Origin: QQWI01 sp964522015 | Lineage (GTDB): Bacteria; Bacillota; Clostridia; Peptostreptococcales; Acidaminobacteraceae | Length of the DNA: 52,593 nucleotides | Reading direction: 5' to 3' | NCBI GenBank assembly: GCA_964522015.1 | Contig: CAZFST010000031.1 | Location: 1 to 52,593 of the forward strand | Shown here: piece by piece, positions 48,620 to 52,593 of the stretch | How the letters are laid out: the number at the start of each line of letters is the position of its first letter | Position numbering within the stretch: position 1 is the first letter of the stretch | Program-made: the position numbers and the translations under genes | The notes under the pieces: model-generated | Seen by the model: the letters and a program-made list of their open reading frames with translations, nothing else | Database searches by the model: none | Told to the model about the DNA's origin: nothing

Positions 48620-51600
48620 AGTTGCGATGCAATCTTGACATCAATTTGTCTTGTAGAGAAATCAATGCTGGTATTACAATTGGTAAAAGTATGGCACTCA
48701 GCAGTATCAGACCAGTCACAACACAAATGGCAAGTTCCATTAAAACATGCAAATTGGAAGGGTACAAGGTTGCAAAGGTGCCGGCTAAAATAACAGCCGC
48801 TGACATGACCACGCCACCAATGTTTTTTGATGCCAGTATGATGGCTTCGCTTGGATGGGTATCTGGATATTCTTTGTATCTGGCCATTAAGAAAATGCTG
48901 TAGTCAACGCCAAGGGCTGCAATGACAACAAAGGAGAAGAAGGGCACATTCCACGAGAGGCCATCCATCTGTGGAAAAAGCTTAGTGACGGCAAATGCCG
49001 TGACTGAAAGGGCGGTGTAGTAGGCGGTAATCAAAGCGCCAATGATATAAACCGGAATCCAAAATGATCGAATCACCAAAAGCAATAAGATGAATATGCT
49101 GCCAAGAACAATGATTTGGGTGAAGCTGATGTCATGGGTTGCAATTTTATTGAGGTCGTTTGTATGGGCAGTAGCCCCTGTTATACCAACGGTTGCGCCA
49201 TCAAGCACGGACCCTTTAATCTCATTTCTAACCAATAGATCCATTGAATCAATCAGTGCAATGGATTCTTTGGCATAAGGATCGCTGGCCAAGTTGACAG
49301 TGATTTTAGTTGTTTTTCTGTCAGCGGACATATAAACGTCAAAGATTTGATCGAGATCCCCGGTTTCAAAGGCTTCTTTAGGAATGTAGAATGCTTTTGC
49401 ATTTGTCAGTTGATCTAAAAATGCGTTTGTTTTTCCAAGGCCATCAGAGAGGCTGGTAAGACCGTTGGAACTTTTGCCAATACCATCTTTTAGCTGCGTC
49501 ATTCCGCTAGAGAGCTCATTGAGACCGCTATAGAGTGCATCCTGACCAGATTGGACCTGTGCCGCCCCTGTTCGGAGTTTTTCAAGGCTTGAAATAACCG
49601 TTTTCTGGCCGGCGCTACCAAGTTTAAGGCCACCGGCAAGGTCTGCAGCGCCTTTTTCAAGGGCGACAATACCCATGACCAGTTTAGAATCCGGTGCTGT
49701 GTTTGCGACAACCGCCGAAACCCCTTGGTTTAGCTGTGTAAGACCTGCTGTCAGTGTATCAAAACTGCCATTTGCCTGCTTCAAACCAGCAGAAAGACCA
49801 TCTAGAGCTTGGCTGAGTTTTGCAATGGAGCCCTTCAAAGTCAAAACATCGACATCATTTGGCAATTTCTTTTCAAGGGATGCCAAAGAACCGTTCATCA
49901 TCTGCACTAGACCTTTCAGTTGCAAAAGGGTATCGGGCATGGATTGATAGCCTTTTCCAAGGGCGGTATAACCCTCTTGAATCGTGGTTAGGTTGGTGGA
50001 AATAACAGATAGGCCATTATGAATTTCTGAAACCCCAGATTTTAGCCCGCTAATGCCACTGGCCAGCTGATCAGCGCCACCTGCGCCTTTTTCAATACCC
50101 GAATTAATCTTTTTAAGACCATCGGCCACAGCCCCAATCCCTGTTTCAATGGAACCACTGCCTGCGGCAAGGTCTTTAACCTTTGAAAAATCAGGGGCTA
50201 CCAGTTTTTCGTCAATTAACTTTAGACCATCGTTTATTTTGCCAACCCCATCTCGGGCTTCGGTCAAACCATCAATCACCATTGTGGTTTGTTCATTGGT
50301 ATAAAATTCGGCAATCTGTTCACCTTTAGGCTGGGTACTGCTGGAAACTTTACTGATGCCATCTAAACTTTTCAGCTTTTCAGTAACCCCATCAATCACT
50401 GCAAGGGCAGCATTTGTATCCATTGGTTCTTTGTTTTCCAAAACGACTGTGGTGGGCATTGCCTTGCCCCCACCAAATCTCTCGGCAATTAAATTGAAGC
50501 CCATTACTGATGGGGTATCAGGACTCAAATCTTTTAAGCTATCGAAGGACAATTTAGCCGTATTAAAGAAGATAACTGGGGCGATTATGAGTGTTACCAA
50601 TATAATTGAAATAGCAGGGTGCTTAACGGCGGTGGAAGTTACTAACTCCCATAATTTACTTTCCTTATGTCCTTCAACGTTGTGTGCCGGCCAGAATAAT
50701 TTTCGGGCAAGTAAGCGCATGAGGATTGGGGTCAATGTAAGGAGTTCAAGGAGCAATACGGCAATGCCAATTGCTACAGCGTTAGCTGAACGGTAAATTG
50801 GAAACTGGACAAAAGTAAGGCTGGCAAAAGCCATAAAGACCGTCAGACCGCTATAAAGCAAGGTTTTACCAGCGGTTCTATAGGTTGCAATAATGGCTTC
50901 ATCGATGGATAGGCCATGGCCAAGTTCTTCTTTAAAGCGGTTGAAGAGTAAAATATTATAGTCTGTCCCGATTCCAAATAGGACAAGAATCACAAACATT
51001 TGCGTCAACGCCGTAATTGGAAAGTTAAAGACGTTGATGAGAATGCTAATAATACCCAGGGAGCAAACATAAGAAACACCAACGGCTAAAAGAGAGACAA
51101 TTGGCGTAACCACTGATCGGAACATCAAAATCAAAACCAAAAGTATAAAGGCGATGGTGATGAGGCCACTTTTTTCAACGGCTTTATTGGAGGCTTCCAA
51201 ATAATCATGATTGATGGCCAGTTCTCCAGTGATATAATGGGGGACTGTAACATCGGCTAATGCCGCAGTAAAACCAGCCATAATATCACCGCTGTCTCTC
51301 GTACCCCGTTCAAAATTAGCCTGTACCATTAAAGTCGTACCATCATCAGAGAGTAGTTGATCTTTGGCCTCTGGCATGCTGAATGGATCGACCATGGCCG
51401 TAATTTTGAGGGCTTCTTTTTTTGATTCCAGCTGATGGACGCCAGCTTCAATGTTCTTTAACTGTGAGTCAGTGAGTTTGCTGTCACTGTTAAAGACAAA
51501 AATCATGGTGGCGCCCTTAGCATTACCGATTTTATTAAGGACTGTTGAGGCTACCACTGAAGGGGAGTTTTCGGAGATATTTGCCTGGCCCTTTTGGTTA

Positions 51601-51698
51601 AGAACAGCTTTGAAGTTCGGTTGGTTCAGTGCAAAACCAATGGTGATGATGATCCAAAGGACCAAAAGGGGATAACGGAATTTTAAGATGGTTTTCAT
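48618..51698 (-). CDS. MMPL/RND-type exporter with internal helical-repeat domain
   Basis: This 1026-aa protein has a membrane helix at residues 8-25 and a first soluble domain at about 30-165. The first membrane bundle (about 170-345) holds GIGTDYNILLFNRFKEE, and the second bundle near the C-terminus (about 840-1015) holds AALGVDYSIFLMARYKE, both RND proton-relay regions with Asp. Between them, residues about 450-760 form repeating L-x-x-G-x-x-x-L segments (LASGISGLKSGVSEIHNGL), as in YhgE/Pip proteins. The likely role is export of a lipid or hydrophobic compound. ATG 51698 overlaps the TetR stop (ATGA), so the pair is coupled. Confidence 0.9.
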   Translation of the reverse strand: MKTILKFRYPLLVLWIIITIGFALNQPNFKAVLNQKGQANISENSPSVVASTVLNKIGNAKGATMIFVFNSDSKLTDSQLKNIEAGVHQLESKKEALKITAMVDPFSMPEAKDQLLSDDGTTLMVQANFERGTRDSGDIMAGFTAALADVTVPHYITGELAINHDYLEASNKAVEKSGLITIAFILLVLILMFRSVVTPIVSLLAVGVSYVCSLGIISILINVFNFPITALTQMFVILVLFGIGTDYNILLFNRFKEELGHGLSIDEAIIATYRTAGKTLLYSGLTVFMAFASLTFVQFPIYRSANAVAIGIAVLLLELLTLTPILMRLLARKLFWPAHNVEGHKESKLWELVTSTAVKHPAISIILVTLIIAPVIFFNTAKLSFDSLKDLSPDTPSVMGFNLIAERFGGGKAMPTTVVLENKEPMDTNAALAVIDGVTEKLKSLDGISKVSSSTQPKGEQIAEFYTNEQTTMVIDGLTEARDGVGKINDGLKLIDEKLVAPDFSKVKDLAAGSGSIETGIGAVADGLKKINSGIEKGAGGADQLASGISGLKSGVSEIHNGLSVISTNLTTIQEGYTALGKGYQSMPDTLLQLKGLVQMMNGSLASLEKKLPNDVDVLTLKGSIAKLSQALDGLSAGLKQANGSFDTLTAGLTQLNQGVSAVVANTAPDSKLVMGIVALEKGAADLAGGLKLGSAGQKTVISSLEKLRTGAAQVQSGQDALYSGLNELSSGMTQLKDGIGKSSNGLTSLSDGLGKTNAFLDQLTNAKAFYIPKEAFETGDLDQIFDVYMSADRKTTKITVNLASDPYAKESIALIDSMDLLVRNEIKGSVLDGATVGITGATAHTNDLNKIATHDISFTQIIVLGSIFILLLLVIRSFWIPVYIIGALITAYYTALSVTAFAVTKLFPQMDGLSWNVPFFSFVVIAALGVDYSIFLMARYKEYPDTHPSEAIILASKNIGGVVMSAAVILAGTFATLYPSNLHVLMELAICVVTGLILLSAILLPIVIPALISLQDKLMSRLHRN

Positions 51699-52390
51699 TT
51701 AATGTCTCCTTGAAAGTCTTTTAGGGATAGTGGGGTGTTCTGAATTTCAGCGATGCCAATACGGACCTGGGCATCATTAAAATCGATGCCAATGGCTTTC
51801 ATATTGTAAATAGTAAGGCCATAAGCAAAATCGGTTAAGCTAAAGGGTGTATCTGATTGTAGCCAATCCATAATGGCACTGTAAAGTGTACCGATAAAGG
51901 AGAGGGACCATAACTTCACATCTGGAATCTGGATAATGTTACGTTGTTGCATGAGTTCTAAGTATTGGGCTGTGATTTTTACAAATTGCTGTGTCACTTG
52001 TGATCGCTTGTGTTCAATGGTTGTGTTTAGGCCCACGGATTCAATCAACATGATTTTTGCCAGGTGTCTATTCATGTCAATAATCTTTAAAAAATAAGTG
52101 ATGGCTTTGGCAAAACTGCGATCCAGATTAGTATCAAATTTGGAGAATGCATCGGTGAGCATATTGTGAAATTCTGCGCTGACAGTGTCGTACATTTCTT
52201 CAAAGAGGTCCTCTTTGTTTTTAAAGTAAAAATAAAAGGTACCCACGGATATACCAGCTTGGTCAACCACGTCTTTTACCGTGGTATGGTGGTACCCTTT
52301 ATCAGAAAACACCTTAACGGCACAGCTAATGATGTGAAGTCGTTTTTTATCTTTTCGTTCTTGGGTTTGGACAGATGTTTTATAGGCCAT
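51695..52390 (-). CDS. TetR-family repressor
   Basis: In this 231-aa regulator, the N-terminal TetR helix-turn-helix (SCAVKVFSDKGYHHTTVKDVVDQAGISVGTFYFYFKNKEDLFEEM) covers residues about 20-65. The C-terminal domain should bind a substrate of the exporter. ATG 52390 follows AAGGAG; the upstream ATG at 52408 lacks a site. It shares the operon with the MMPL exporter through a 4-bp overlap. A perfect 30-bp palindrome lies 16 bp upstream of the start. Confidence 0.92.
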   Translation of the reverse strand: MAYKTSVQTQERKDKKRLHIISCAVKVFSDKGYHHTTVKDVVDQAGISVGTFYFYFKNKEDLFEEMYDTVSAEFHNMLTDAFSKFDTNLDRSFAKAITYFLKIIDMNRHLAKIMLIESVGLNTTIEHKRSQVTQQFVKITAQYLELMQQRNIIQIPDVKLWSLSFIGTLYSAIMDWLQSDTPFSLTDFAYGLTIYNMKAIGIDFNDAQVRIGIAEIQNTPLSLKDFQGDIK

Positions 52391-52406
52391 AGTAAACTCC
52401 TTTATC

Positions 52407-52436
52407 AAGCATAGAATGACGCGTCATTCTATGCTT
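52407..52436. promoter_or_regulatory. TetR operator, perfect 30-bp palindrome
   Basis: AAGCATAGAATGACG is followed directly by its reverse complement, with GACGCGTC at the centre. It lies immediately downstream of the -10 box of the TetR promoter, covering the expected transcription start, so binding would block transcription of both genes. Confidence 0.92.
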
Positions 52437-52465
52437 AGTATAGACCGCACTTTTGGTCCTGTCAA
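52437..52465 (-). promoter_or_regulatory. Promoter of the TetR-MMPL operon
   Basis: On the minus strand TTGACA (52460-52465), a 17-bp gap and TATACT (52437-52442) give a near-consensus promoter. The 30-bp operator begins at the next base. The remaining sequence to the window end (52466-52593) shows no gene I can support. Confidence 0.88.
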
Positions 52466-52593
52466 CAGGGAGCACTTGGGTGTTGCCGGTGAAACCAGAG
52501 GTATGCCTTAAGAGATGATTGATGGTATTTGAAAATAATAACTCAACTTTCGCAGCATAAAACCAATCTGAAAGCATTTAAAATATAACATCT

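Overview
The window is low-GC DNA from a Gram-positive bacterium of the Bacillota, most likely an anaerobic or facultative Clostridia-type organism. Signs of this are a T-box leader in front of an aspartyl-tRNA synthetase, strong AGGAGG ribosome binding sites, many lipoproteins with Gram-positive lipoboxes, a CWC-type flavodoxin, Fe-S aldo/keto reductase and ferredoxin proteins, bacteriohemerythrin, and ABC sugar import without a local ATPase. A more exact taxon cannot be given from the sequence alone. There are no rRNA or tRNA genes, no CRISPR array, no prophage and no complete transposon.

Region 1 (1-5.9 kb) is accessory and partly decayed. It opens with what looks like the right end of an IS200/IS605-type element fused in frame to a gene lacking its own 5' end. 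An acetyltransferase and a Nudix hydrolase follow, then a TerD-like double-domain gene flanked by broken gene fragments. The last 56 bp of the Nudix gene is duplicated on the far side of that block. Peptidase E-like and histidine-phosphatase genes close the region, with a small unlisted ORF between them.

Region 2 (6-11.3 kb) is redox and metal-related: a nitroreductase/SnoaL fusion, an HSL-type esterase that probably starts at CTG, bacteriohemerythrin, and a winged-helix Fe-S protein with repeat-grown Asn-Ala and His-rich tracts, translationally coupled to a radical SAM protein.

Region 3 (11.3-21.9 kb) is regulatory and membrane-related. An XRE repressor/DUF3169-like pair has a strongly palindromic promoter and sits between two sister terminators. 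Then come an unknown charge-polarised protein, a 56-aa small ORF, a minus-strand operon (MFS exporter, CPBP protease, ArsR-type regulator, PH-like membrane protein), a TPR-GGDEF diguanylate cyclase, and a GntR/ABC-2 transporter operon.

Region 4 (22-32.8 kb) holds CorA, a 1188-aa helical-repeat protein of unknown function, an Fe-S aldo/keto reductase followed by an in-frame KGKD repeat after its stop, a GNAT enzyme, a flavodoxin-CWC fusion with a lipoprotein, a T-box leader with two consecutive T-box/terminator modules in front of an AspRS, and an HExxH lipoprotein.

Region 5 (33-45.3 kb) contains a lipoprotein plus two-component system, followed by a beta-glycoside locus: binding protein, two permeases, LacI regulator, GH1 enzyme, ROK kinase and GH3 lipoprotein. 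The GH1 enzyme carries the Ser-Lys-Tyr phosphate signature of 6-phospho-beta-glycosidases, and the ROK protein lacks the usual zinc motif. Together they suggest ABC import, intracellular phosphorylation of a disaccharide, then phospho-hydrolysis.

Region 6 (45.3-52.6 kb) has an isochorismatase-like hydrolase divergent from a LysR regulator, purA, and a TetR-MMPL exporter operon with a perfect 30-bp operator palindrome next to a consensus promoter.
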